NCBI GenBank assembly: GCA_023251135.1
Contig: JAHEZJ010000024.1
Coordinates: 44,036-108,035, forward strand
Length of the DNA: 64,000 nt
Direction: 5' to 3'
Source of the DNA: Flavobacterium sp.
GTDB taxonomy: Bacteria; Bacteroidota; Bacteroidia; Flavobacteriales; Flavobacteriaceae
Each line of letters begins with the position of its first letter. Within the stretch, counting starts at the first letter, position 1. A program made the position numbers and the translations under genes. A model generated the notes under the pieces. The model ran no database searches, had not been told where the DNA came from, and saw nothing but the letters and a program-made list of their open reading frames with translations. Below, piece after piece: positions 26,901-34,254 of this stretch.

Positions 26901-27106
26901 TTGCTTTTGCTACCGGTCCGGGAAAAATTGGAAACCGTACTATTGGTACAGCCGCTGCGGGAGGTATGCTTATCGGAACTATTTGTGGGGTGTTTGTAAT
27001 TCCGGGCTTGTATTACATTTTTGGAAAAATAGCAGAGAAACACAAATTAGTGAAACATGAAGAAGAGAATCCATTAACAGAAGAAATTGATAACAATCAT
27101 GTATAA
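23939..27106 (+). CDS. RND family hydrophobe/drug efflux permease (HAE1/AcrB-like)
   Basis: 1055 residues, the standard length for an AcrB-type pump, with 12 membrane helices and two large periplasmic loops. It starts with the hallmark MFNKFIQRPVLSIVISLIIV. The helix-4 proton-relay pair is Asp-408/Asp-409 in GVVVDDAIVVIEAV, equivalent to AcrB Asp-407/408. The second-half GLLGKNAVLIVEFA contains the relay Lys. It exports drugs or other amphiphiles using the proton gradient. The stop codon overlaps the start of the outer-membrane gene by 8 bp. Confidence 0.95.
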   Translation: MFNKFIQRPVLSIVISLIIVFLGVLSVLNLPITQFPTISPPMVNVTADYPGSNGELMIKAVIIPLERALNGVPGMKYMASDAGNDGEATIKVVFNLGTDPNQAAINVQNRVASVTNKLPPLVIREGIKITREVPSMLMYVNLYSTDKNTDMKFLYNYADINVLSELKRVNGIGSGDILGTREYAMRIWLKPDRMLAYKISADEVMEALSSQSLEASPGKTGESSGKRSQAFEYVLKYSGRFTTKEQYGNIVIKSNANGELLRLKDIANIEFGSSMYDIYSNLNGKPSAAIVLKQSFGSNANQVIEEVKAKLEKIKQKFPKGMDYEISYDVSKFLDASIEKVIHTLVEAFILVGLVVFLFLGDWRSTVIPAIAVPVSLIGTFVFMTFFDISLNLITLFALVLAIGVVVDDAIVVIEAVHAKMEEEHLSAFKATKKAMHEIAGAIIAITFLMAAVFIPVAFMSGPVGVFYRQFSVTMATAIILSGVVALTLTPALCAMMLKNNHGQPKKKTPINVFIDGFNNKFNLAQGKYQNVLAKIVNRRAVTIVALVGFCAGTWLISSTVPSGFIPNEDQGMFYAVIQTPPGSSLERTNNIAERVQKIAEDIDGVKSVSSLAGYEILSEGTGANSGTCLVNLKDWSERKESVLEIMHEMEEKCKDIAGANIEFFQPPAVPGYGAAGGFELRLLDKTGSGDYKKTEQVNNDFVAELNRHPELSNVFSFYSSSFPQYMMKVDNDLAQQKGVSIENAMNTLSTLVGSNYEISFIKFGINYKVIVQASPEYRAQPDDILKLYVKNNRDEMVPFSAFMRLEKVYGLSEITRHNMYTSTQISGSAAPGYSSGTAIKVIQEVAAKKLPRGYDIDWAGISADEVAQGNQAIWVFLICLGFVYLVLAAQYESFILPLSVILSLPAGIFGAFLLLKLTGLENNIYAQVAMVMLIGLLGKNAVLIVEFAIQRHAAGKSVLEAAMEGAKARFRPILMTSFAFIAGLLPLAFATGPGKIGNRTIGTAAAGGMLIGTICGVFVIPGLYYIFGKIAEKHKLVKHEEENPLTEEIDNNHV

Positions 27107-28547
27107 ATTCAAAACCTATCAATACGGTATTGCATTGAGTATATGTCTTACGGTTGCAGGGTGTAAAGCCCCTGCTCCTGAGACTGCAGTAACAAGCACG
27201 CCGGTTCCGGAGTCATTTGGTGCAACAGTCCAAACTCAGGATGCAAACAATAACACCTCAGCACTTAGCTGGAAAGATTACTTTAAAGATCAAAATCTGG
27301 TTGACCTTATTGATGTTGCCCTGAAGAATAATCAGGAGTTAAACATTACGTTGCAGGAAATCGAAATTGCAAGAAATGACATTCGTGTAAAAAAAGGACT
27401 TTTATTACCAACTGTTGGTGTTCGCGCCGGAGCAGGAGTGGAGAAAGTAGGTCGTTATACCAGTCAGGGTGCGGGTGATGCCAACACCGAGATCAAACCG
27501 GGTGTAGAAACCCCTGATCCGTTGGGAGATTTTACCATTTCGGCTTATGCCAATTGGGAGGTAGACATCTGGAAAAAACTGCGCAACTCTAAGAAAGCAG
27601 CTTTAAACCGCTATTTAGCAACTGTTGAAGGGAAAAACTTTGTGATTACCAATCTTATTGCTGAAGTGGCCGATTCGTATTACGAATTACTGGCTTTAGA
27701 TACGCAGTTGGATATTGTAAAACAAACCATCAAATTGCAAAGCAATGCTTTAGAAATTGTAAAAATTCAGAAGCAGGCTGCCCGAGCTACCGAACTAGGA
27801 GTGAAGAAATTTGAAGCAGAGGTTTTAACTTCAAAAAGTCTTGAATTTGGAATTCTTCAGCAGATAAAAGAAACGGAAAATAAAATCAACTTTTTATTGG
27901 GAAGATATCCGCAGGAAATCAAAAGAACCAATACAAACAACTTCCTGAGTTTGTTACCGGCAGCGGTAAGTTCAGGAATTCCGTCTCAGTTATTGGCGAA
28001 TCGTCCTGATGTTAAACAGGCAGAATTAGAATTAGTAGCTTCAAAATTAGATGTAAAAGCGGCTCGTGCCGAGTTTTATCCTTCTTTAAATATTTCGGCT
28101 GCGATAGGTGTACAGGCTTTTAAACCTTCCTATTTGCTTACTTTTCCGGAATCTATTTTGTATTCATTGGCCGGAGATCTTGCTGCACCTTTGATTAACA
28201 GAAATGCAATTAAAGCCGAATTTGCCAGTGCAAATGCAAGACAGCTTCAGGCCTTGTACAATTACGATCGTACCATTTTGAATGCTTACTTAGAAGTGTC
28301 TAACCAGCTTTCTAAGATCGAAAACCTGCAAAAAGGTTATGATCTTAAATCGCAACAGGTAGACGCCTTAAATACTTCAATAGACGTTTCTAACGATTTG
28401 TTTAAATCGGCCAGAGTCGATTATTTTGAAGTTTTAATGACACAACGTGATGCATTAGAAGCAAAATTAGAATTGGTAGATACTAAAAAAGAACAATTAA
28501 ATGCTGCAGTCCATGTGTACAGAGACTTAGGCGGTGGTTGGAAATAG
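27099..28547 (+). CDS. RND efflux outer-membrane lipoprotein channel (NodT/OprM family)
   Basis: 482 residues from ATG 27099, which overlaps the pump gene's stop by 8 bp; an in-frame TTG at 27087 is a less likely start. The lipobox is VAGC with Cys-22. Two TolC-type repeats follow, each with the long helices (SALSWKDYFKDQNLVDLIDVALKNN-type beginning and LLANRPDVKQAE in the second half). It forms the trimeric channel for the pump. Terminator at 28572. Confidence 0.93.
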   Translation: MYKFKTYQYGIALSICLTVAGCKAPAPETAVTSTPVPESFGATVQTQDANNNTSALSWKDYFKDQNLVDLIDVALKNNQELNITLQEIEIARNDIRVKKGLLLPTVGVRAGAGVEKVGRYTSQGAGDANTEIKPGVETPDPLGDFTISAYANWEVDIWKKLRNSKKAALNRYLATVEGKNFVITNLIAEVADSYYELLALDTQLDIVKQTIKLQSNALEIVKIQKQAARATELGVKKFEAEVLTSKSLEFGILQQIKETENKINFLLGRYPQEIKRTNTNNFLSLLPAAVSSGIPSQLLANRPDVKQAELELVASKLDVKAARAEFYPSLNISAAIGVQAFKPSYLLTFPESILYSLAGDLAAPLINRNAIKAEFASANARQLQALYNYDRTILNAYLEVSNQLSKIENLQKGYDLKSQQVDALNTSIDVSNDLFKSARVDYFEVLMTQRDALEAKLELVDTKKEQLNAAVHVYRDLGGGWK

Positions 28548-28571
28548 GAGTAATAGTTAGTTTGTAGATAA

Positions 28572-28610
28572 AAAGCCTTTCAGGAGTAAATTCCCGAAAG
28601 GCTTTTTTAG
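28572..28610 (+). terminator. Terminator of the RND operon
   Basis: AAAGCCTTTC and GAAAGGCTTT pair around a 16-nt loop and are followed by T-residues. Confidence 0.8.
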
Positions 28611-28645
28611 TTGATCGTGGAAGTCTGAATGTATGCGATAGCGTA

Positions 28646-29767
28646 TTACTCTTTTTTAGTATTGTTTATTAATTCTATAATCTTTGAAGCCACTCCGCTT
28701 GACGATTGAAAATTTTGTCCGGTAACAATTCTTCCGTCCGTTTCAACATGAGAGACATTACGTGCCGAAAACTTAAAAGTGCCGCCTCTTTCTTCAATTG
28801 TTTTTTGAATTAAAAAGGGGAAGTACTTAAAATATTCGTCACCTTGTTTTTCATAGGAATCCGGGTAACCGCTAATTTTTTTCCCTGCTACTAAATAAGC
28901 ACCATCACTCGTTTTTAAGTTCACTATTCCTGCAGTTCCGTGGCAAACAGAAGAGATAATACCCTTGTTTTCCTCATATACTTTTAAAGCAATAGTTTGA
29001 ATTTCTTTATTTTCAGGCACATCATACATCGCAGCTCCACCACCAATGTAATGAACTGCTTTGTAAATTTTGGAATCAATTTCTGCTGGTTTTTTGGTGT
29101 TTTTTAGGGCATACATAAAATCCAGGTCAAATAAATATTGCTTTTGTAAAGCGTCGGAGGTGTTAATATAGGCTAATGGAGCACTTCCGCCTTCCGGGCT
29201 CACAAAATCAACCGTATAACCTGCTGTTTTAAAAGTATGGTAAGCGTTTGCGATTTCAGGAAAACTATTGCCCGTTGGTAGGTTCGATTTGCCATAATAG
29301 TGCGCATTAGAAACAATAAACAGTATGCGCTGTCCCGACTTGTTCGTACTTAAACTACTCGCAGATTTGCTGATTATTTTCCATTCACCCTGAAGCTTTT
29401 TGAGTAAAAACAAATCAATAAACTCCATTTTTTTGTCGGGAATCAATATCTCTGCTTTGGCTAAAGCGATATTGTTATACAAATCAATTGAAATTATTCT
29501 GCCCAGACGGCCATTAAATTGTCCGGGATTGTCTTTCTTAAACCATTTGGCATATTCGCTGGCAGGTACAATCCAAAGCTCCTTGTCTTTATGACTTAAA
29601 AAGAGATTGGCCTCAGCATAAAATGCTTTTTCGATGTTTTCAGGTCTGTTGTAAGAACTGCCATCAATATAATTTTCAATGCATTTTTTAACGGATGCCT
29701 CTTCGGTCTGCGCCAACAAATAACCTGACGAGAATAATAGTGCAATAAAATAGATAAGTTTTTTCAT
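28646..29767 (-). CDS. Secreted DJ-1/PfpI-family protein with N-terminal NTF2-like domain
   Basis: 373 residues. The signal peptide ends at LLAQ (residue 20). Residues 21-135 form a putative lumazine-binding/NTF2-like cone (VKKCIENYIDGSSYNRPENIEKAF to GEWKIISKS). Residues 147-365 are a DJ-1/PfpI domain with the nucleophile elbow SSVCHGTAG (Cys-275, His-276) and the acidic partner loop SPEGGSAP. It resembles the type-1 glutamine amidotransferase-like enzymes that act on glyoxal or proteins, but here it is exported. The fusion is less usual than the single DJ-1 protein. The promoter CAAAGCTA (minus TAGCTTTG) is at 29793-29800. Confidence 0.85.
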   Translation of the reverse strand: MKKLIYFIALLFSSGYLLAQTEEASVKKCIENYIDGSSYNRPENIEKAFYAEANLFLSHKDKELWIVPASEYAKWFKKDNPGQFNGRLGRIISIDLYNNIALAKAEILIPDKKMEFIDLFLLKKLQGEWKIISKSASSLSTNKSGQRILFIVSNAHYYGKSNLPTGNSFPEIANAYHTFKTAGYTVDFVSPEGGSAPLAYINTSDALQKQYLFDLDFMYALKNTKKPAEIDSKIYKAVHYIGGGAAMYDVPENKEIQTIALKVYEENKGIISSVCHGTAGIVNLKTSDGAYLVAGKKISGYPDSYEKQGDEYFKYFPFLIQKTIEERGGTFKFSARNVSHVETDGRIVTGQNFQSSSGVASKIIELINNTKKE

Positions 29768-29792
29768 AAGCTTTTTGAAATTTAATTTTTCA

Positions 29793-29800
29793 CAAAGCTA
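29793..29800 (-). promoter_or_regulatory. -7 element of the DJ-1 gene
   Basis: Minus-strand TAGCTTTG matches TAnnTTTG, 25 bp before the start codon. Confidence 0.5.
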
Positions 29801-29871
29801 TAGGGAGTGAGATAGAATGGGGAATAAATATATACTTTAGGACTCCTAATGTATAAATTGAGAGAAAAAAA

Positions 29872-30900
29872 TCAGGTTTTTGCGTAGTTTACAGGTGTTG
29901 TACCTGTAGCTTTTTTAAAGGCGCTGTAAAAAGTACTGCTCGAATTGAAGCCACAATACTCGGCTACCACTTCCATTTTTAGGTTACTGTCCTGTTTCAG
30001 AATTTTCTTTGCTTCTTCAATTCGGTATTCATTTATAAATTGCGTGTAACTTTTGTTCAGATTATCATTTAAGAATTGCGACAAAAGCTGCGGACGTACC
30101 TTGATTTCCTGTGCCAATAAACTTAAGGTCAGATTCGGATTTTTGTGCATGTTTTTGGAATGAAAAGCAACCTGTATTTTTTCAAGAATATGATCTACTT
30201 CTTCGCTTTCTATTTTGTTGACATATTTTTCTTTTTTAGGAAGTACCTTAAAAGTTTGATTTCGTTTGTAAAACACCACCATACCGGACAGATATAAAGC
30301 AAAAGAAAGCGACAGAGCCCCTGAAATATAAGAAGTATAAGTAGCTGTAAAATAAGCCAGCCAGATCAGGAAGACGCCTCCCAATACCGAGAGCATCCAA
30401 ACCTCATCATAATTAATCTTGCCGGACTTTGTTATAATCTTCTCAAATAATTGTTTCAGAGAAAATCCGGAGAGCATGATAAAGATGATCCATTGTAAAT
30501 TGATAATGAAATAAATGTACTTTTTCCACAATACTAAATGAGTCTGATAAGGAGCAAGGACTCCTACAAAGACAATAAGCAATAATAGAAAAAGAATGGA
30601 ATACTTCGCTAAAGTTACATTTAAGGCATTTAGTTTAGCCTTGATATAGAAAAACAGAAAGGGGCCTATCAGAAAACAAGCCGATAAACCGATTTGCAGA
30701 TAGGTCTTTGAAATCGTAGGGTTAAAGTAAAAAAAGATGGACTTCCAGATGCGGATACTCAGAACGGCTAATAAGCCACCTAAAAAGAAGTTGGAAATGT
30801 TCTTTTCTTTGGTAAAGAAGAAAAAGTACAGGCTTAAGATTGTGCTGTTGAATGCACCTAATGCGCTGAAGAAAAATAATATCTGGTTGTCTAAATACAT
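29872..30900 (-). CDS. Membrane-anchored AraC-type transcriptional regulator
   Basis: 342 residues. The N-terminal 215 residues contain about six or seven membrane helices (for example IGLSACFLIGPFLFFYIKA and YSILFLLLLIVFVGVLA). The C-terminal 105 residues form an AraC double helix-turn-helix ending ATGTTPVNYAKT, with the second motif VAEYCGFNSSSTFYSAFKK. This 7TM-AraC architecture is common in Bacteroidota and is thought to couple an envelope signal to transcription. It lies upstream of the DJ-1 gene on the same strand (104-bp gap), which may be its target. Confidence 0.88.
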   Translation of the reverse strand: MYLDNQILFFFSALGAFNSTILSLYFFFFTKEKNISNFFLGGLLAVLSIRIWKSIFFYFNPTISKTYLQIGLSACFLIGPFLFFYIKAKLNALNVTLAKYSILFLLLLIVFVGVLAPYQTHLVLWKKYIYFIINLQWIIFIMLSGFSLKQLFEKIITKSGKINYDEVWMLSVLGGVFLIWLAYFTATYTSYISGALSLSFALYLSGMVVFYKRNQTFKVLPKKEKYVNKIESEEVDHILEKIQVAFHSKNMHKNPNLTLSLLAQEIKVRPQLLSQFLNDNLNKSYTQFINEYRIEEAKKILKQDSNLKMEVVAEYCGFNSSSTFYSAFKKATGTTPVNYAKT

Positions 30901-31082
30901 TTGCTTATGGTACAGTTCTAAATCGCTTTTTCTGTTTTACGGCAAAAGTTCACAACTTCGTAAAATTGTGAACTTTGTGGCTGTATTCCTTCGGCTAAGA
31001 TAAAAATTCCTGTGAAAGAAAAACAGGTAATTATCAGATATTTCGCAATTGGTTACAATTGCTTTAGCAGGCGCTTTTTTAC

Positions 31083-31589
31083 TTATTTGGCTTGACGATT
31101 ACTGCTAAACGAATCACGGAACATCTTCCAGCCTTTGTCCGTTTTCTTCCAAAGAACCAGAAACTTACCGTCGTCCATTAATTCGCCTTTTGAGTTGTAA
31201 GACTGCCATAAACCTTCCTCGGTTACGTATTCTACACCATCACCATATACCGCTGTGGTGATAAATTTTCCGCCTCTTAAACCATATTCATCGTATGCTT
31301 TTCTAAAAAAATTGGCGGCACCTTCTTTCCCATAGATTTGAGGAGCATTTGGCAGTAAAATGGAGGCGTCTTCGGCATATCGGTCTATAAATATTGACGG
31401 ATCGTTGTTTTTAAAGGAATCAAAATAGATGGCGTTGCTTTTTTGAATTGCATTTTTTGCTTCGTCTAAAGCTGTTTCAGTGTTTGTTGCAGCATTACAG
31501 CCGGAAAGCAGTAAGACAAGGACAAAGAGTTTTAATGCTGCATAAACGTGATTTCGGTTCAATTTCGATGAGTTGTTAAAAGTATTCAT
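31083..31589 (-). CDS. NTF2-like/DUF4440 (SnoaL) lipoprotein
   Basis: 168 residues from ATG 31589. A longer frame begins at 31658, but the -7 element at 31622-31629 (minus TACCTTTG) lies inside it and fixes the start downstream. The lipobox is LLSGC (Cys-31). The mature part is one cone-shaped NTF2-like domain (NAIQKSNAIYFDSFKNNDPSIFIDRYAEDASILLPNAP to GWKMFRDSF). Such domains bind small ligands or act as simple isomerases; no catalytic set can be assigned. An AraC regulator lies immediately upstream on the same strand. Confidence 0.8.
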   Translation of the reverse strand: MNTFNNSSKLNRNHVYAALKLFVLVLLLSGCNAATNTETALDEAKNAIQKSNAIYFDSFKNNDPSIFIDRYAEDASILLPNAPQIYGKEGAANFFRKAYDEYGLRGGKFITTAVYGDGVEYVTEEGLWQSYNSKGELMDDGKFLVLWKKTDKGWKMFRDSFSSNRQAK

Positions 31590-31621
31590 ATTAAAGTTTT
31601 TAGATTTACTATTATTTTTAT

Positions 31622-31629
31622 CAAAGGTA
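31622..31629 (-). promoter_or_regulatory. -7 element of the DUF4440 gene
   Basis: Minus-strand TACCTTTG matches TAnnTTTG, 32 bp before ATG 31589. Confidence 0.5.
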
Positions 31630-31679
31630 GTAAGCGTAAAAACTTCTGAATTGTACAAATCGGAACTGTTTTTTTTTAT

Positions 31680-31719
31680 TAAGGTGTTAAGGTTCTGAGG
31701 TGCTAAGCTACTAAGGGAT
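31680..31719. repeat. Octanucleotide repeat, five units
   Basis: Five consecutive 8-bp units, TAAGGTGT, TAAGGTTC, TGAGGTGC, TAAGCTAC and TAAGGGAT, of the same family as 6835-6942. It fills the gap between the DUF4440 gene and the AraC gene stop at 31746. Confidence 0.75.
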
Positions 31720-31745
31720 AGTATTGTTAATGCTCAATAGTACCT

Positions 31746-32555
31746 TTAAAGAATTAATTGATTGATCGGAAATTGATTCTCTAAATAGGAGGTTGGTGTC
31801 GTTCCGGTAAAGGATTTAAAATCTCTTATAAAATGAGACTGATCAAAATAACCGGAATCATAAGCAATAGAGGTAAAAGGGTATTCGGTATTGTTGATGA
31901 GCTTCAGACTGTGTTGAAAGCGCTTAATTTTGTTGAACGATTTCGGGGCAAGTCCGGTATGCTGGAACACCAGCTTATGAAGATAACGAGGTGTTATACC
32001 GTATTTTGCCGAAATGTTGTTGATGTTGCTTTCGGTTGGCTCGTTTAGTAAACTCGATAAGATATGGGCTACTTTTTCAATTTTGCCCGATCGCTTAGGG
32101 TTTGTTATTATTTTTTTGATTAAAAATGTTTCGATCAGCTCAATTCTTTTTTGGATATCGGAAGTTTCTAAAAGCTGACTGTGTAAGTTTTTTATCGGAT
32201 TGCCAATTATATCTTCAAGGTCAAAAATTTGATTGTTAAATACCCCAATTTCATCCTTAAAAAAGTAGGCTGCGGTATGCGTATAAAACCGAATGCCCAG
32301 CATCGTATGTTTGCCTTTTGATTTTATAGGAAGAGGTTTGGTAATCTGCCCCCACAATTCAATTTTTGGAGTTTTGTGAAAGTTTTTATCGACCAATGAC
32401 TCCCAAATCCCATCACCAAGATTAAAAATAATCTCCATTTCACCACTTGGAAACACCGTATCTTCAAATGCTACATCTGAATCGGATTCAAAAATATAGT
32501 AATGTTTGATATAAGGTTTTAGAATTTCGGATGGTGGAAAATGTTGTAAGTGCAT
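31746..32555 (-). CDS. AraC family transcriptional regulator (DUF6597-type sensor domain)
   Basis: 269 residues, soluble. The N-terminal 150 residues have the MHLQHFPPSEILKPYIKHYYIFES opening of the DUF6597 group and GIRFYTHTAAYFF in the beta-barrel. The C-terminal 110 residues form the AraC helix-turn-helix pair with YDSGYFDQSHFIRDFKSFTGTTPTSY. The ligand is unknown. It stands upstream of the DUF4440 lipoprotein gene and is separated from it by the octamer repeat. Confidence 0.87.
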   Translation of the reverse strand: MHLQHFPPSEILKPYIKHYYIFESDSDVAFEDTVFPSGEMEIIFNLGDGIWESLVDKNFHKTPKIELWGQITKPLPIKSKGKHTMLGIRFYTHTAAYFFKDEIGVFNNQIFDLEDIIGNPIKNLHSQLLETSDIQKRIELIETFLIKKIITNPKRSGKIEKVAHILSSLLNEPTESNINNISAKYGITPRYLHKLVFQHTGLAPKSFNKIKRFQHSLKLINNTEYPFTSIAYDSGYFDQSHFIRDFKSFTGTTPTSYLENQFPINQLIL

Positions 32556-32727
32556 TTTACTGACGTTTAATTCTCAAATAGTAAATGGATTTTTATTGTT
32601 AACTTGTTGACAAGTGTAAAGTTATGAAAAAATGCAAAACAAATTTAAAATTGTAAAACTACCCCATCACAAAGACAGGTTTGAATATTGCAATCGAAAT
32701 GTTGCGGTTTAATAAGACCTGACTGCT

Positions 32728-33477
32728 TTAAACCAGTATCACTCCTGCATTTTGATACGGTTTTAAACTTTCATCTTCCGGAGCAATATTAGTCACCAAT
32801 ACATTAATATCTTTAATTGGGCAGACTGAATACGCTTCAGCTGTTCCTACTTTTTCGATAGACCCTAAAGCAATGACAAAATCAGAATGTTGAATCATGT
32901 TTCTTTTTATTTGCGAATCATCATATAAAACTCCCGTAACCCCGCGCTCGTGATGAATGCTGCAGAGACCAAGAATACAAATGTCGGCCCTGAAGTTTCT
33001 AAAAAAATCGATCGTTTCAATACTGGCAGTAGTAAAGGAAGTTTTGCACATTCGTCCACCTGCAAAAATCAATTCAATATTAGGTAAATCTTCAATGAGT
33101 GCCGCTACAGGAAAGCTGTTTGTGATCACAGTGATCTTTAAATCGTAAGGGAAACTGGCGACTAAAGCCAATGAAGTTGTTCCTCCATCGATAAAAACAA
33201 CTTGACCGTCTTTTAAATAAGAGATTGCTTTTTCGGCAATTATCTTTTTGTTTTCAAGATCGTGTTTTTCCCGGTTTCTAAAATGCAGCGGAATGGGAGA
33301 AGGAGCAACAGCACCTCCGCGAACAGCCTTTAACAATCCCTGATCCGAAAGCTCTTTCACATCTCGTCTTATCGTGTCTTCAGACACATTTAAATAGGCA
33401 CTAAGCTCCATTAAAGTAAGCCGGTGTTCTTTTGATAAGTACTCTAAAATTACTTTTTGACGTTCTTCTTTTTTCAT
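32728..33477 (-). CDS. DeoR/GlpR family transcriptional regulator
   Basis: 249 residues from ATG 33477 (MKKEERQKVILEYLSKE), which follows its -7 element. The winged helix-turn-helix is at about 18-55 (LTLMELSAYLNVSEDTIRRDVKEL). The C-terminal DeoR sensor domain has the sugar-phosphate-binding loops VFIDGGTTSLALV and ITNSFPVA. It is divergent from a nucleotidase gene with four TTGCAA boxes between them, so it probably represses both itself and the nucleotidase. DeoR proteins bind sugar phosphates; a link to the glp operon, 30 kb away, is possible but has no direct support. Confidence 0.9.
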   Translation of the reverse strand: MKKEERQKVILEYLSKEHRLTLMELSAYLNVSEDTIRRDVKELSDQGLLKAVRGGAVAPSPIPLHFRNREKHDLENKKIIAEKAISYLKDGQVVFIDGGTTSLALVASFPYDLKITVITNSFPVAALIEDLPNIELIFAGGRMCKTSFTTASIETIDFFRNFRADICILGLCSIHHERGVTGVLYDDSQIKRNMIQHSDFVIALGSIEKVGTAEAYSVCPIKDINVLVTNIAPEDESLKPYQNAGVILV

Positions 33478-33493
33478 TCGATGCAAATTTATA

Positions 33494-33550
33494 TTGCAAA
33501 AATAAGTTAAAATTGCAATACTTTGCAATATTTGCGTAAATTTGTTGCAA
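33494..33550. promoter_or_regulatory. Divergent promoters with four TTGCAA boxes
   Basis: TTGCAA occurs at 33494, 33513, 33523 and 33545; ATTGCAA-TACT-TTGCAAT (33512-33529) is a perfect 7-bp inverted repeat. For the DeoR gene, minus TATTTTTG (33497-33504) is the -7 box with a -33 TTG at 33526-33528. For the nucleotidase gene, TAAATTTG (33537-33544) and TTG 33513-33515 form the promoter, both with 21-bp spacing. The boxes cover both promoters, as expected for an operator. Confidence 0.55.
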
Positions 33551-33561
33551 AATTAATCAAG

Positions 33562-34110
33562 ATGAAAAAGAAAACGATTGCCATTGACATGGATGGCGTA
33601 CTTGCCGATATCGAAATACAGTTAATCAAACAGTACAATAACGAGAGCGGAGCCTCACTTACCAAAGAGACTATTCAGGGGCTGAGTGAAGAAGATGCTT
33701 TTAAAGACAGAACTCTTTTGCGTGAAATTTTAAATGCCGATAATTTTTTTAGAAATCTGCCTGTAATGCCGGATGCTGTCGAAAGTTTACGCCGACTACA
33801 GGAAAACTTTGAAATTTTTATTGTTTCTGCTGCGACCGAATTTCCGGTATCACTGGCCGAAAAAGTAGCCTGGTTGGCAGAACATTTTCCTTTTATCACT
33901 TGGGAAAACATTATTTTGTGCGGAAGTAAAAGAATCATCAATACGGATTATATGATTGACGATCACCGTAAAAATTTAGACCACTGTATGGGAAAACCGA
34001 TCATGTTTACAGCATTCCATAACGTTAATCAGACGCATCATTTAAGAGTAAACAACTGGAAAGAAGCCGTTGAAGTTTTAGAAAAAGACATCGTAACGGA
34101 TTTGAACTAA
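33562..34110 (+). CDS. 5'(3')-deoxyribonucleotidase-like HAD phosphatase (NT5C type)
   Basis: 182 residues from ATG 33562, placed after its promoter (an in-frame ATG at 33523 is upstream of transcription). The HAD motif I is DMDGVLADIE (Asp-9/Asp-11), motif II is IVSAATEF, and motif IV is the acidic YMIDDHRKNL. These match the cytosolic deoxyribonucleotidase family, which removes phosphate from dUMP, dTMP or similar. It is divergent from a DeoR regulator, so nucleoside or sugar-phosphate control is plausible. Confidence 0.85.
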   Translation: MKKKTIAIDMDGVLADIEIQLIKQYNNESGASLTKETIQGLSEEDAFKDRTLLREILNADNFFRNLPVMPDAVESLRRLQENFEIFIVSAATEFPVSLAEKVAWLAEHFPFITWENIILCGSKRIINTDYMIDDHRKNLDHCMGKPIMFTAFHNVNQTHHLRVNNWKEAVEVLEKDIVTDLN

Positions 34111-34161
34111 GAGACGACAAAATAGCCTACAGGAATTTTTTATCAACCTGTTTTTTGAAGG

Positions 34162-34200
34162 AAAAGCCTTTTGAGAGTAATCTTGAAAGGTTTTTTATTT
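34162..34200. terminator. Convergent terminator between nucleotidase and histidine kinase
   Basis: AAAGCCTTTTGAGA pairs imperfectly with TCTTGAAAGGTTTT and ends in T6 on the plus strand. It lies 50 bp after the nucleotidase stop and 55 bp past the kinase stop. Confidence 0.55.
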
Positions 34201-34254
34201 TCAGTTAACCAGGAGCTTGGGATTGCAATTAGGATGTTAAATTTTAGTTTGTAT

